Of a DNA stretch of 64,000 nucleotides, positions 21,851-34,900 are shown piece by piece. The notes under the pieces are model-generated. The model was not told the origin of the DNA. It searched no databases and was given only the letters and a program-made list of their open reading frames with translations. Position 1 is the first letter of the stretch. The number at the start of each line of letters is the position of its first letter. A program made the translations under genes and the position numbers. This DNA comes from Undaria pinnatifida (Eukaryota > Sar > Phaeophyceae > Laminariales > Alariaceae), in contig JABAKD010000004.1 in the NCBI GenBank assembly GCA_012845835.1, positions 4,496,265-4,560,264 of the forward strand. The letters run 5' to 3'.

Positions 21851-24800
21851 CTAATCCCGCCGACTTGATTCGGAAACTGGCCGACTGTCGGTGATTTTTT
21901 GTTCGGAGTTGTCCTTGCCCAACTGCTTGGAGCTTCTCGCATCCTCCGCGCTTTTCGGCGAGATTCCCTTTGTCTTGACTCCCGACATTTCGTTGCCGGA
22001 AGCATCGTCTTCGCCGTCGGCCACGCGGTGCTCTCGGAGCTGCTTGGAGGCAGCGGCTGTGAATGGAGCGTAGGTGTCCTTCAAAGCATATGGTGAAAAA
22101 CGCGCGAAAACGGGTATGTTGGCCTGCGCAGCAAGGCAAGACTGCTTGTGATGATGTTTTAGGGTCTGCCCAGCTCAACGACAACCAACAGATTAAGAAC
22201 GCCTTGTAGAGAAAAGGATTTCGTGCCCGCAGTTTTCAGATTGGTCAATTTATTAGGCCGGAATCATTAATTGGTGGAAATCCTTGGTCGACATTTGTCT
22301 TCATCCGGAATCGTGACGTCTCTTTTCAAAAAATAAATAAAATTGAAAAGTTGGCCGTGTATGATGACGTCAGTCTACTTTTTTATAAAAGTTGACCGGA
22401 AAGTTTTGTTCAGGGCATGTATTGAAATACAAATCCGATAAAAGAGAAAAAATTACAACAATGTGCGAAATATCTGGATTTTGGCCGATACGAGAAATAT
22501 TGGGAAATCGTCGATAGACTCCGTGGTGATGCGTTCTATACTAAAATCAAGTTAGATACAATATATATATTTTGGTCATTTTGCAATTAGATAACTTCTA
22601 GAAATTTTCTTTTTTCGGTGGCGCCAAGTTTTTTCCCGGCATTATTTTTCATAGAAGTGGTGGGTAATAAACAATGTTTTTCTTCTTTTTTCTTTCGGAA
22701 ATTCGATTGTATACACCAACTTTAGGCCGTATTAACTCCCCATAGTACTAAATACGAGAAAAGATGAAGGGATCTAGTGCCCGCAATTTTCCGAATGGCC
22801 AATTTTTTGGTTGGAATTTTTTTTTGTTGGAAAATCCTTGGTTGATTGTCGTCATCCGGAAGGCGAGACATCACTTTTCGGAAAAAATAAAAACTTGGAA
22901 ACTGGCAGTGGACGATGACGTCAGTGTTCTTTTATCGGAAAATTGACCGGGAAAACCTTTATTCGGAGCATGATTTAGTGAAATTCAAATCCGATAAACG
23001 AGAAAAAAGTAGAAAAATGTGCGAAACATCTGGAGTTTGGCGGATCGGCGAAAGAAATTTTGGGGAATTATCGGGAAGACTCTGTAACAACGCGGTCTAT
23101 ACTAAAATCAATTATAAAATAATTTTGTCTTCGCTTATTATGGAAGTAGATAACTTCCTAAGAATTTACTTTTTTCGGTGGCGCTATGTTTTTTTCCGGC
23201 AATTTTTTTTATAGTCGTGGGTAATAATATATGTATTTGTTTTTCGTCGGAAAATCAACTGTATACGCCACCATTGGGCTGTACTAACTCCCCATTGTAT
23301 TAAATACGACAAAATTATATTTGGACCGCCTTGCGCAGAAAGTCATCAGCTTTCCAAAAATCCATGAGGTGGATCAATACTAGAACCAAGATGTTTTATC
23401 CCATACCGATCCCATACTGAAATCAAGTTTATCGACAAGAAAGAGTTCTAGTATAAACTACCAGGCATCATTTTCTGAGGTCATGTCCAATCAAAATATA
23501 ACAACACTGGCAGTTACCACAGTTTTGGAACCTGCTTAATTCACGGCAGAATTTACGCCTGTCAGCAATGATAGGACGTACAGCTGACGCAGTTGGTTTG
23601 TGTTAGCCGTTTGAACCCATCCAGAATCCACTGCTGCTGTGTTGTTGTGTCGAATGAGATACGAACTGTGAATCCACACCAAGTCAGTACAAACACTACG
23701 AGTAAGTGCTACGAGCCATTTTCGGTTTTGGGTGTCTTGCATAGCTTCTTCGGGCACGACGTCGCCGCACGAGTAAAATAAATGACGGTTTCATGTTTGA
23801 CAAGGTTTTCCCAACATGTGGCCGTGATGTACTGCCATTGCATCGGTATCTTCTTGAGTTTGCAACTGCGGCGCAGACCGTCAACGCGTCACATACGTTT
23901 CATGGGGGTTCGTTGTGCAACGCGCACCCCTCAACATGTCATCCAACTTGCGAAGTGGAGTCAAATTGTTCGTTGGATTCGAAGCTTGTATACGGCCGTG
24001 GCGACAAGAACGAAAAGCATGTCCAATGAAGGCCAATGAAAACAGTATATTAAGAGCCTTTGGACTTGTCGCAGCTTATTAAAGTTAGCGCAAGAGTGCT
24101 CGGCAATCACTCGGGCAGGGACACTTGCTTGAACTGCCGGTGGTGTGTGTACGGCTTTAAAGCGCTCTCTTTCTTACTTCTGCTAAATATGCATCGCAGA
24201 AGGAACCCACCTCGTCGACGAGAACGAACTCGATGAGGTCGATGCCTTCGCTGAATTCCATGATGGTTGCGATGGCCACCTGCCACAAGCGAGAGTATCA
24301 CAAGGTAAACATAATCGAAAGCGTTGTCCAACCACAACCAGCGCATGGGGTCGCGCAGGATGCTTACACCAACTGCAAACATTAGCGATCGATGCTGGCC
24401 TGAGTTATTGATAGAAAGAAGATAATAGATTGTTGCTCAGGTTCAGGTCGCATGTCTCGTTCAAAGTCGGTGGTGCATCCATTCGGAGGTATACGACGCT
24501 TTTCGCCGACTCAACTCTCCGAAGAGCGTACGCAGTTCTCCTATTTTGGCACGACCATACCGGAAAAACAACTGCGGCCATGTGGTGTGTTTCGATATTT
24601 TCGTCCAACCACCAGACAGAGTTATAGCCGACCCACAAGCGATTGTAACCCGTTTGGATACTCATCATACCGAGGATGCTCTTCATCGGCATCACAGGTC
24701 TGCTTACCTCTGCCGCCTTATCCGTCGGGTAGCCGAAGATTCCACACGATATAGCGGGGAAAGCTACGCTTTTCAGCCCATATTCCTTGCAAAGTAGAAG

Positions 24801-27800
24801 CGCGTTCTGGCGGCAACGTGCAGAGAGACGAGGTAAGGGCAGGCTCTCCAACATCGCGTGCGAGCTCAAATAATAACCATCAGTTGAGGGGTAGCAAAGG
24901 AAGCGATTCCTATCGCGAAAAAACCGTGCTCATGCCACGAACGAACTGCGCGCCGCTGCGGGTGTTACTACGAGTTGATAATTTGTGACGCTGTTGAAGT
25001 AGGAACGCACTGCAAGCGGGAGGCAACCATCCCAAAGGCAGTTAATTCGATGCCTGACTGTCATACCTCACATCGGATTCATCCAGCGCCAGCCAAAACA
25101 TGGGAATATTATCGCGAACAGGTATTGTGTGTTGCTTTTACCTTGATGGCATTCCGCAGCAGTGGCTCTGATACCTCGCGGCTCGTGTACGTAGGACCAA
25201 CCGCATGAATCTGCATCAGCACGGGACGGGGATCAGCAAATAATGCGCAGTCGTCATATGGTACAAACAGCTGCAGCTATGATAGCTCAAAAACATGCAC
25301 ATTCGCCCGAACGACAAAAGTAGCAACACGATTCAACGCACTACATATTTCGCAAAAGTGAAGAGCATGCAACAAAGGCCGAGCTACGTAGGTAAGATGG
25401 TGAGCTTTTGGGGCCTCGCTAGCGACTGATTCAACCTGAGCGTGCCAAATGCTGAGCCCGGCCAACGCCCACGCCGTTTTTGCAAGTTAGGCCCTGAATT
25501 TTTGCACACGTGTTCCATGAACTCTCGCCGAACTTTTGAGGACGGGTTTCGTTTTGTTTTGTTTTGTTTTTTTCCGTCAATCGTTTGGCCATTTAGTTTT
25601 CCTGGTGTATTTTTAGGATTTTTGGGCTTAAGGGAAACCAAATCTATGAAAAACAACACGGCTTCCGATTTTTGGCAAGGGCACACAGAGCACGTGCAAG
25701 GTCTACTTCACAAAAACCGCGCAAACATTTGGACTCAAATGCAAAAAATTGAATGACCTTACGGCACAGCCTTGAGCTTTCTTGATTTCACCACTAAATC
25801 GATTTTGGGCTCAACATCTGACTCTAAATCAACACAACTCTGATACGTCTTCGACTATTTGCGCCAAACTTCCTACAACCCATGTCTTGGGGTGCCTGGC
25901 GTCGACAGGTCCTGAAGAAAAAAAATGTAGTGGGCCGATACTAACCGTTAAAGACCGATATCGACGTAACATAAACAAAAAGTTAGGCGAGATCAATACC
26001 TACCATCACGCAAAATTCTGGGATGTTTTCGTAAATTGCGGAAGAGAGCAACAGAGGAACCTTCCACGAGTTTTTTTTCTTTTTTCCTTCTGTTTATCAT
26101 CACTTTTACTCTCCAGCACAACCCGTAAGAATATATCTGTAGTGTGGAAATAAACGGGACAAAAAATATTTTATGGCGACAAAAACTCTTACACGCTAAG
26201 TTTCGGTCATTGTTACACGTTTTAGAAAAAGTCTTTTGTCCAGGATAATATTTTCGAAATCTGACCATGTCATGTTTTCCCTCTGTTCCTTGCGGTCAGT
26301 ATGACACACACTAAGTGGCATTCGGGTTGGTACCGCATGCAGGATTCGCCGGACTCGAATGCCCTGAACACGCGAACCAGCCTGTAGACGAATACATTGA
26401 TGTGTGCCCATTGTGCCGCGTCAACGCCACAACCAACACCAAGACCTCACCACATGCTTAGTCTTGAGATGGAAGCCTTCGGTGATGCGAGCCTCACCCA
26501 CCGGACACCTGTGAAAGCAGTCACGGTTCGCGGTTAGGACGTCGCTGCGATAAGTTCTGTGTGACAGGAATGTCAACTCAAACTTCGTAGATGTACGGCT
26601 CACCTCGCGACGTGGGGCCGAAATCGTCATCTCGAAAGACAACCTACCTGGTACTCGATGACACAAGAGAGTGTTCCACTTCACCCACAGAACGCCCAAG
26701 GCAGCTCTTGTTCAAGCGTCATAACACCCCATGGTTGTACCGTCCACTTTAGTCGTTCACTTGCAGCTTGCAACACACATCGCTCATAGTTTTTTCTTGC
26801 TGAAATAAGTAACCCTCCTCGTTTCACAGTACGCCCTAACAAAGTGACTAATCAGTACCCTGGGGAACAGCGCGGCAACCAATGTCGTTGGCACTGCACT
26901 ACAGTACAAGATGGTTGTACCCAGCAGACTGTAGAGCCCTCCATCTGCACAACACAACAGTGACAGCAAAAGCAATACCCTCGAACCTAATTATGGCACA
27001 GGCAGTGCATGATACCCGAAAGCCCATCGAGAGCACTGGCGAAAACATAGACGTGTCCCCTCACCGAACGCCCCTCGCGTCTTCCTTGAATGTCCAGCAT
27101 GCCTGCACGAGCTGTTCCGCAGAAGAAAGGAAACCAGAACATCCGAGGGGGGCGATGCGATATGTGGTTAGAGAAATGGCGCCTAGCGTGTGTGCGTATA
27201 ATTTTTGTATATGGAGAGGAGAGAGGGGACATTCAGATACTTAGTTGGACAAAAGCTGAGGTGAAACGCAAAGCGCTCGAGTAAGCCGTATTGAAATTGC
27301 GCAGCCCTCAACACAAAATGAGAGCGCAAGTCCGTCGTACAGTATATTCACCATGCTGAAAAAATACACTGGTGAGCTTGGTATCCCTGACCATCACTGG
27401 GTGGGAGAGTTAAGCAAGGCCACTAGCCAACAACACAAGATGAGACTCTCCGACTGTTCGACTCTAGCCGTGCGACAAAACAGTCATAAGCGAGTGGGGG
27501 GTATTTACCTGTGGCCCTGCCGCGTTGTGGATGGCCCCATCCACACCTTCTCCTCCCAACAACTGCAATCAGGGCAATAGAAACGAAGCAGGTGTGTGTG
27601 CCGTTTGTCGTCGGGGTCAAGGACACTCGGTGACCGTTGCGAGTGCTTGGTCGTACATAACTGCGTAGCAACCATACGAATATAGCTACTGAGTTGTTGA
27701 CAGCGTTACAAGGCATGGCCAGTAGCACAAAACCCTTCGTAATACATGCCGTAAGCACGTACCAGGTACCTGGTAGGCGATAGTGTAAGAGACGAAGTTC

Positions 27801-28963
27801 CACCTAGGAACGAGCGTGGGGCTACGAATCCACTCACCAGCTCGGTGGCACCATTTACAATGGCGTCACCTTCCCACTTCGTCAGGTCGCCTACAGCACG
27901 ACATACAAAACAATGGCCGCGACATCGGGGGGCACGGGCGTCACATCAAGCTTGCGTTGCACGCATGATGCGAATCTTTACAATAGCACCAAAATGTCGT
28001 AACCACGCGGTGTGCATAGTAACCGTACCGTGTAACAACAGTATAAGTAAGCCTCTGGCAACGAGCCGTTGAGGAGTAGGGTTGGGGCTTACAAAAGGGC
28101 CCGTCACGCCCCGTCGCGAAATGTTCACTCGGACATAATCAACTCCTAGCCAAGGCAAACATCGTCACAAAACCCCTAGACTCCCGCCGTGCAAGGAGCG
28201 TTGTTCTATAATACCAGTAGGAGATAAAAAGAGGATCGCCGTTCACTAGCCCTCCTAAAACACGCCACCGAATTACGCCATCTACGTCCATGTGCCCGTA
28301 TGTGCTGCAGCCTGAAGACAGGGCAAAGCCTGATCGTGCTGCCCACTGCCAGCAGCGGGTACTGACCATGACAATGCCGTAGGACCCCAACACATCTACC
28401 GTCAAACCTGCATTTTTTTCTATCGATGGCATGAGCGAATTTCCGAACGATGCTCGAACCGATTACTGTCGCGACACAGCAGTACGAGCGTCACTTGCAA
28501 ATCAGAATGTTTGGGCGGGTCACGTAGCCCGAGACCCACGGCACCGGAGAAGACGAGCATTGGCACAGGCCGTCTGTGTGAATCGGCTGTAGACTCGCCG
28601 ACGGCATGGGCGCCAATCACTACGGATCATATAGGGAAAAAAGTACCAGACCCTGAGGTTCTGAACGAGGGGAGACAGGTACCATTTGATTTAATATACT
28701 GAGTACTTGTTTTCGGATAGACACTAACTGTTTTCCGATCTGGAGACCGCGGTAAACCGGGGAGTACCGCAAGGGATTGATCCAAGCCGCGCACCGGAAA
28801 CAATGAGAAGGCGACACAGCCCCTGAAAACCACAGCAGTAGCAGTAGAGTTTGAACTCTCGCACCTCGTGATAGCGCAAGGACGCTTGATCCTTCCAACT
28901 GGAAAACCCTGCGGCCGGGCGGTCCGTCTCGTTTCTGGACGCTCCGGGGGGGTCCGTCTTGCT
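21851..28963 (-). CDS. Macrodomain block 3 and C-terminal exon
   Basis: Exons: 28963-28865, 27890-27838, 27562-27509, 27111-27065, 26508-26451, 25210-25142, 24806-24708, 24279-24211 and terminal exon 22078-21851. Motifs: FQLEGSSVLALS, GDLTKWEGDAIVNGATE, LLGGEGVDGAIHNAAGP, CPVGEARITEGF, IHAVGP, SVAFPAISCGIFGYP and DTYAPFTAAASKQL. VNAAN has become VNGAT, losing the conserved second Asn, while the VDG loop is intact. The terminal exon carries the last helix and a 55-residue charged tail, then a stop where the homologous linkers stay open. In exon 1 the acceptor that keeps frame is AAG at 28964-28966; a CAG four bases earlier would shift frame. The 2.1-kb last intron holds an AT-rich tandem repeat. 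Confidence 0.78.
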
Positions 28964-31900
28964 CTTGGCTGATACCTTCGAAATTGGAGGGCGGTGCGTG
29001 TTACATGTAACAATGAGGCGCAGCATCATGATTCAACGGTGCATTTCAGTTGTACATGAAATGTTGTACATGAAATATTGCGCTCAAAAAACGAGCGAGT
29101 TTTTTGCCGCATTGCGGCTCAACGGTACAAGATGCTCACTCTCGCTCCTGCCAAACGGCGTGTTTCCTGACACCATGGAGACCGACATTGAGACCAACAC
29201 GGATCGAAGGCTTCCCAGGTTTAGACATGTGTGTGATTGTCCACGTCCTTTTTTTATTGGAGCCAAGATCACACTCCTAAATGGAGACATGGCACTAGAT
29301 CGCTTCGCCGCCCAGTCCCGACGTCTCCTCCAAGAAGCGCTTAACGCTGTCGACCCGTGACAACTTCTTCCCTTCAAGAAAAGGTGCACCTACCTGACAC
29401 AGCCCCCCCGCGTTTGATGGGCTCCTTTCCGGCTGCACCGCCGTATGAATGCATCTGTACGCCCTCTGAAAGATCGTCTTGAGCGCCCGTGGGCATGGAG
29501 TCGGACGCAACCATTATATCGTTGTTTCCCGCCTGGATGTCACCCGTTGTCGCGTCAGCACCTTTTTCGAATGTATCGTCACATTGTTCTTGCGACATTG
29601 GATCGTCCGTGACATCTTCGTCGTCAATAATCATCTCAGAAGGCGCCGCGCCTTCTTTTTCGTCGGCCTGGGACTTTCCGCTATCTCGCGCGTTACTGCG
29701 GACTCCCCCGTCGTTCGCGTCCCCCGCGCTGTTCGGCAGCACACCGTTGCTCTTCAACTCCGATTTTTCGTTGGCGGAAGCGTCGTCTTCGCCGTAGGCC
29801 AGGCGGTACTCTTGGAGATTCTTCGCGGCAGCGGCCATGAAAGGCCCGTACGTATCCTGAAAAAAACGAGATGGGAAAATGCGACGAAAGGATAGACAAC
29901 GCTTGTTGCACGCTTCAGTTATTTAGCATCACTTTTGCTATCCATCTTCTGGACAAGCCGTGGTCACTGGTGTCATCCCTTCTCCCCCTTGGTACATGCT
30001 TTCGTTTTTACCGCGCGGAGGGTTCAGTATTCCCTCTGTTCGTCGATTTACAACATTTCATACTGTTGGCATGGGTATCGTCTTGAGCCTGCAACTACCG
30101 CGCAGACCGTCGGCAGGTCGCGCACGCTTCGTGGGGATCCGGCGGGGAACACGCACGCTCGACGTACCATCCATCAGGCATAGTTGAGTAAAACTTGTGG
30201 TTCAACTCAGAGGAAAATAATTACCGGGTGATTAAAACCAAGGAGGGTTTACAGAAACGGCCAATCATTATGGACACGTTGTAGCGTCAGAGTAAAGGCG
30301 TACAGCAAGGGAGCAGCGGAATTTTCTTAAACTTGCCACAGTAATATACCAGGGGTATGGTGTTGATATGTGCGGCACGCCACGACGCCCTCCTATGTCC
30401 TCTGGCATGCATCGCAGAAGGCACCCACCTGGCCGAAGAGAACGAACTCGACGAGATCAATACCTTCGCTGAATTCCAGGATAGTTGCGATGGCCACCTG
30501 CCACGACAAGCAAGAACGAGTGTTACAAGGAGGACATCACCAGTCTTGTTCTGTTATATTTACACGACCGTGTCGCGCAAAATCACCGCAGGAATGTTTA
30601 CGTGTTTCAAGTTTGTCGTGCAATCTGCAGTCCCCCGCCAACACACGAATAACGCGTGCGGATGCTTACCGAGGACTCCAATCACCGCCGCCACAATTAT
30701 GCTCACCTCTGCCGCCTCGTCTGCTGGGTAGCCGTAGACTCCACACGATATAGCGGGGAAAGCAACGCTTTTCAGTCCATATCTCTTGCAAAGTAGAAGC
30801 GAGTTCTGGCAGCAACGTGCAGAACGACAAAGTAAGGGCATGGTCTCCAACATCATGGACGATTATCTGTGTACGAGATGAAGTTTTGACGATGGTTTGA
30901 GGAGTAGCGACGTGTACGTCGCGAAAAAAGGCAACAAACCAGCAACCGGCCGCTTGTGCCATGCGTGGACACACACGGCGCTCCGAGTAGACTACGCGTT
31001 GAACCTTTGCGACGCTGTTTAAATAGGAGCGCACTGAGAGCGGAAGGCAACCCATGAGCGGTTGATTCGATGCCTGTCCGTCACATACCTCAGAACAGCG
31101 CACATCTTATTGTGCGATGCACACTTCGGGTCCGCCCCAGTGTCAGCCAGCCATGGCTTTATTGTCGTGAATGGCCACGACTATGCTTACCTTGATGGCA
31201 TTCCGCAGAAGTGGCCCTGATTTCTTGCGGCCCTCGTAGACGGGACCAACCGTGTGAATCTGCATCGGTAGGGAGTGAGGATAACGAAATACAGTCCGGT
31301 GGAGACGCAGTACACAGGCGGAGCAATAGAACGCACTTTCACCAAGACGACAGCATAAATAGAAGCACCACGATACCACGCACTCAACACATTTCGAAAA
31401 AAAAGTTCAGTCACACAACACAGATCGAGCTACGCACGCAAGATTGTGAGCTCCATGGGCCTCGCTAGACGATTGCATCGTCGTGTGCTCAGCGCTCCAC
31501 GTCGAAATATACAACCAGCAACAACAACTACATCATCATCAACAACAACAACAACAACTCACCACATAATTGGCCTTGAGATGGAAGCCTTTGGTGATGC
31601 GAGCCTCACCCGTCGGGCACCTGCGACAGCAGTTACGATTTACAATTCGAGCGTCGCTGTGACAATCTTAACGTGACATATGCACGTCAGGGCTAACTTC
31701 GTACATGTGCCTGCCCCCGAAATCGTCACCTCGAAAGACAACCTACGCCATGAAACAAAAAGGAGGTGTCCCGCTCCAGCCACATGGAATGTCCAAGGCA
31801 GCTTTGGTACAAGTGTCACCGAGTAAAACGATTGCAACATGAAACACCTCAGTCTGCACAACACAGCATTCACAGCAAAAACAATACATTCTCAGCCAAA

Positions 31901-34900
31901 CATGACACAGGCAGCACATGTTACCGAAGCCAGACGGAGCACTGGCCAGGAATTAGACGTGTGCCCTCACCGAACGCCCCGCGCGACTTCCTTGACGTCC
32001 CAGCATGCCTCCACGAGCTGCATCACAGAAGCAAGGACAACGGGGCATCGGGTGGGGCAGATGCCGAGTTGAAACACAAAGCGCTCGAGCAAAAGATACC
32101 GAAAACGCGCAGCAGTCACCGTTGAAGAAGAGCGCAAGCCCACCGCATAGCAATCCGAGGAGATCGCACATCTACCGCATAATAACCCGGTGCCGAAATA
32201 CGAAACTGCTAAGCGTGGTATCGCCTGGTCATCAGTGGGTGAGAAAGTTAACCCTCTTACTATTGCACAGCCTTTCCTGCATTAATATCAAGTGTTTCGC
32301 CCCCTAAACCGTGAGTGGGTGCAGTTTGAAAGAGGTCACGCAGTGCCACTGGACGACACAAGTCGTGGCTCTGCCGGCTGTTCGAGTCTTGCCGCCCAAA
32401 CAAAGCACAGTCGTAAGCGAGTGGAAGAAGCACACCTGTGGCCCTGCTGCTCTGTGGATGGCCCCGTCCACACCAGCTCCTCCCAACATCTGCGGTCGGG
32501 GGCAACGGAAGCAAAGCAGATGTGCCGTGTCATCGAGGTTAAGGACATTTGGAGCCCACCGCCGTGGGTGCTTGACCGTATGTCATACCAGATACACACC
32601 GGCGAAATAGTCGCACCGAGCACAGTTAAGGAGCTCTTGACGGCGTTACAAGGTATGATCAGTAGCACAAATTCCTTTCCGAAATACACGAACCGGAGGG
32701 GGCAAGGTAAGAGACGAGGCACCAAGGTGGAGACAAGGGCGGGGCCACACTTCCACTCACCCGTTCGTTGGCAGCATTGACAATGGCATCACCTTCCCAC
32801 TTCGTCAGGTCGCCTGCGGCAGTATACAAAACAGTGGACGCAACATCGGGGGGGAAGGGCGTCGTGTCAAGGCTGCGCTGCAAGCATGACATGAATCCTA
32901 ACAATTAGTCTCGAAATGTCAGCTTTTGCACGCGGTGTGAAAATTACACCCTACCGTGGTCAGCGAAGGAGCCCCAGCGACGCCTCAAAACGAGTGCTGC
33001 GTTAGGGGTGCGCGCGTAAAAAAACTGAAGCCTCCTCGCGTGAGGAGTCCTAAAAACAAGCTTTGAAAAAAAAGGAAGTGCAAAGCGATTAACAATCTCA
33101 CGGAAGCCTAGATTAACGAGTCGTATCATAAATCATAGAAGGTGTTCCCACGATGTTGGGAAATTCGTCGGTTTATTTTGACAGGAAACCACCGACCAGA
33201 AATATTCTGGTCAAGAAGCGCTACTCCTATTGTAGCTCGGGCCCGTTATGTTGCAACGTCCGCTTTCGCTCGCGCTGTAAAGTCCCACCACGCTCAAAAC
33301 AAGTTGCGGGTGACGAGCCGTTGAGGAGTGGGCGTACGGAAGCATTTGTTAAGCCCCGCTTCAAAAAACGACTGCACATCATCAACTCCCGACTCAGGCG
33401 AACATCTAGTAAACATGTAAAACGTACACATTTTCCGCCGTGCAAGGAGTGACTTCCCAGAAGCCAGAAACCGCTGTTCTGAGCTGCAGCGGAAGGAAAA
33501 GGTCCCAGCGATTGTTGATAGAAAGAACGCGCCGTTGTTGTGTTTGATCCGTTCAGCCCGGTTTTACAGAGGTGCCGGTTCATTTGAAACAAAGCTTAGG
33601 TACGCCACAGACTGCCTCAGCGAGCTGTGTCGTGTGTCGATTTAACTCCGTCGTAGAACACACCACTACAGCAATGGCGTACGGCAGCATATCACGCGTA
33701 CAACTCCAGAATTTCAAACCCCAAATTCGGCACATACAATGTTCACGAAAAGGCTTACGGTGGGCAGCGATCGTCGGCAAACGCATCTCGTGCCCTAAGA
33801 GCCCCAAGACCAACGAGATTCAAGATCAATGAGATTACGTCGCAAATTTAGGGCTCTTTTAGGGTGTGCTGCTCAGCTGTTTTGTTTTCAAGGTCGTTGC
33901 GTAAATCGCAAGCCCTCGTGCCTCCAGAGCGAAGAACCCCTGCCTTCGCCGATACATAATCTACTGCAGTTGGTTTTTCATCTGGGAAAAATATCCAAGC
34001 TGTGCATCGGAAACAACGCGAAGGCGGCACAGGCCGCGGGGGCTACTGCGGTAGCAGTAGAGTTTGGGCCCTCTCACCTCCTGATACCGCGAGGACGCTT
34101 GATCCTCCCAACTGGAAGATCCTGCGGGGGGGCGGTCCGGCCCGTTTCTGGACTCGGTGGGGGCGTCCGTCTCGCTCTTGATTGATACCTGCTGAAACAG
34201 ATGAAAGATCCAAGTTTCACGTCAAAATGGACCACAGGATGCTGAATCAACGGTGTATCTCAGCGGTACAAGTGATATATCGTTCAGAGAGAAAATCTTA
34301 CTTGTTTGCCGCATTGCGGCTCAGCTGTGCAAGGTACCCACTCCTCCCGAATGGCGTGCTTGCCGGCGCCATGGTAACAAACACGTTTTCAAGCCCCCCC
34401 CCCGTACGCGGACATGTATGTGGCAGTCCAGGATTTTTTAGCGTAACCAAGACAACATAGCCTCAACGAAGCTGGGAAACGCGGCGAATCCACGGCCCGG
34501 TTCCATTGTCTACTTCAAGCACTGTTACTCGCAACACTTTCCCCCCTAAAAGGGAAGGCACGCTCACCAGGCGCAGCCCCCCCCCGTTCTATCTGGTCCT
34601 TTCCGGTTGCCAATGTCGCGCCAGTGTTCATGTCGCCTGATTGCATCCCTGAGCCCTCTGCAATCCTTCCTTTACGGTAGGGCGCCTCCTTATCACTGGA
34701 GCCTCCCTTTCGTCTGCCCGCGCCGATCGTGGACGCTCCCATTCCCTCCGAGTTTTCGGCCTGAATGCCCCCCCTCGTTGCACCAGCACTTGTGTCCAAC
34801 GTATCGTCTCCTTCTTCCTGCAACATTGGGTCGTCCGTGACTCCCTTCTCTTCTAAAGTCACTTCAGATGGTGCCACGTCTCCCGTTTCGTTGGGCTGGG

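Noticed and set aside
21414-22184. 256-codon minus-strand frame over the end of the macrodomain gene
   Set aside because: It is in a different frame from the conserved helix DTYAPFTAAASKQL and from the homologous linkers; the in-frame product stops at 21851.
30853-31135. An extra exon between exons 6 and 7 of the macrodomain blocks
   Set aside because: Candidate pieces break frame or contain stops, and direct joining of IK to NSLLL already gives the usual domain length.
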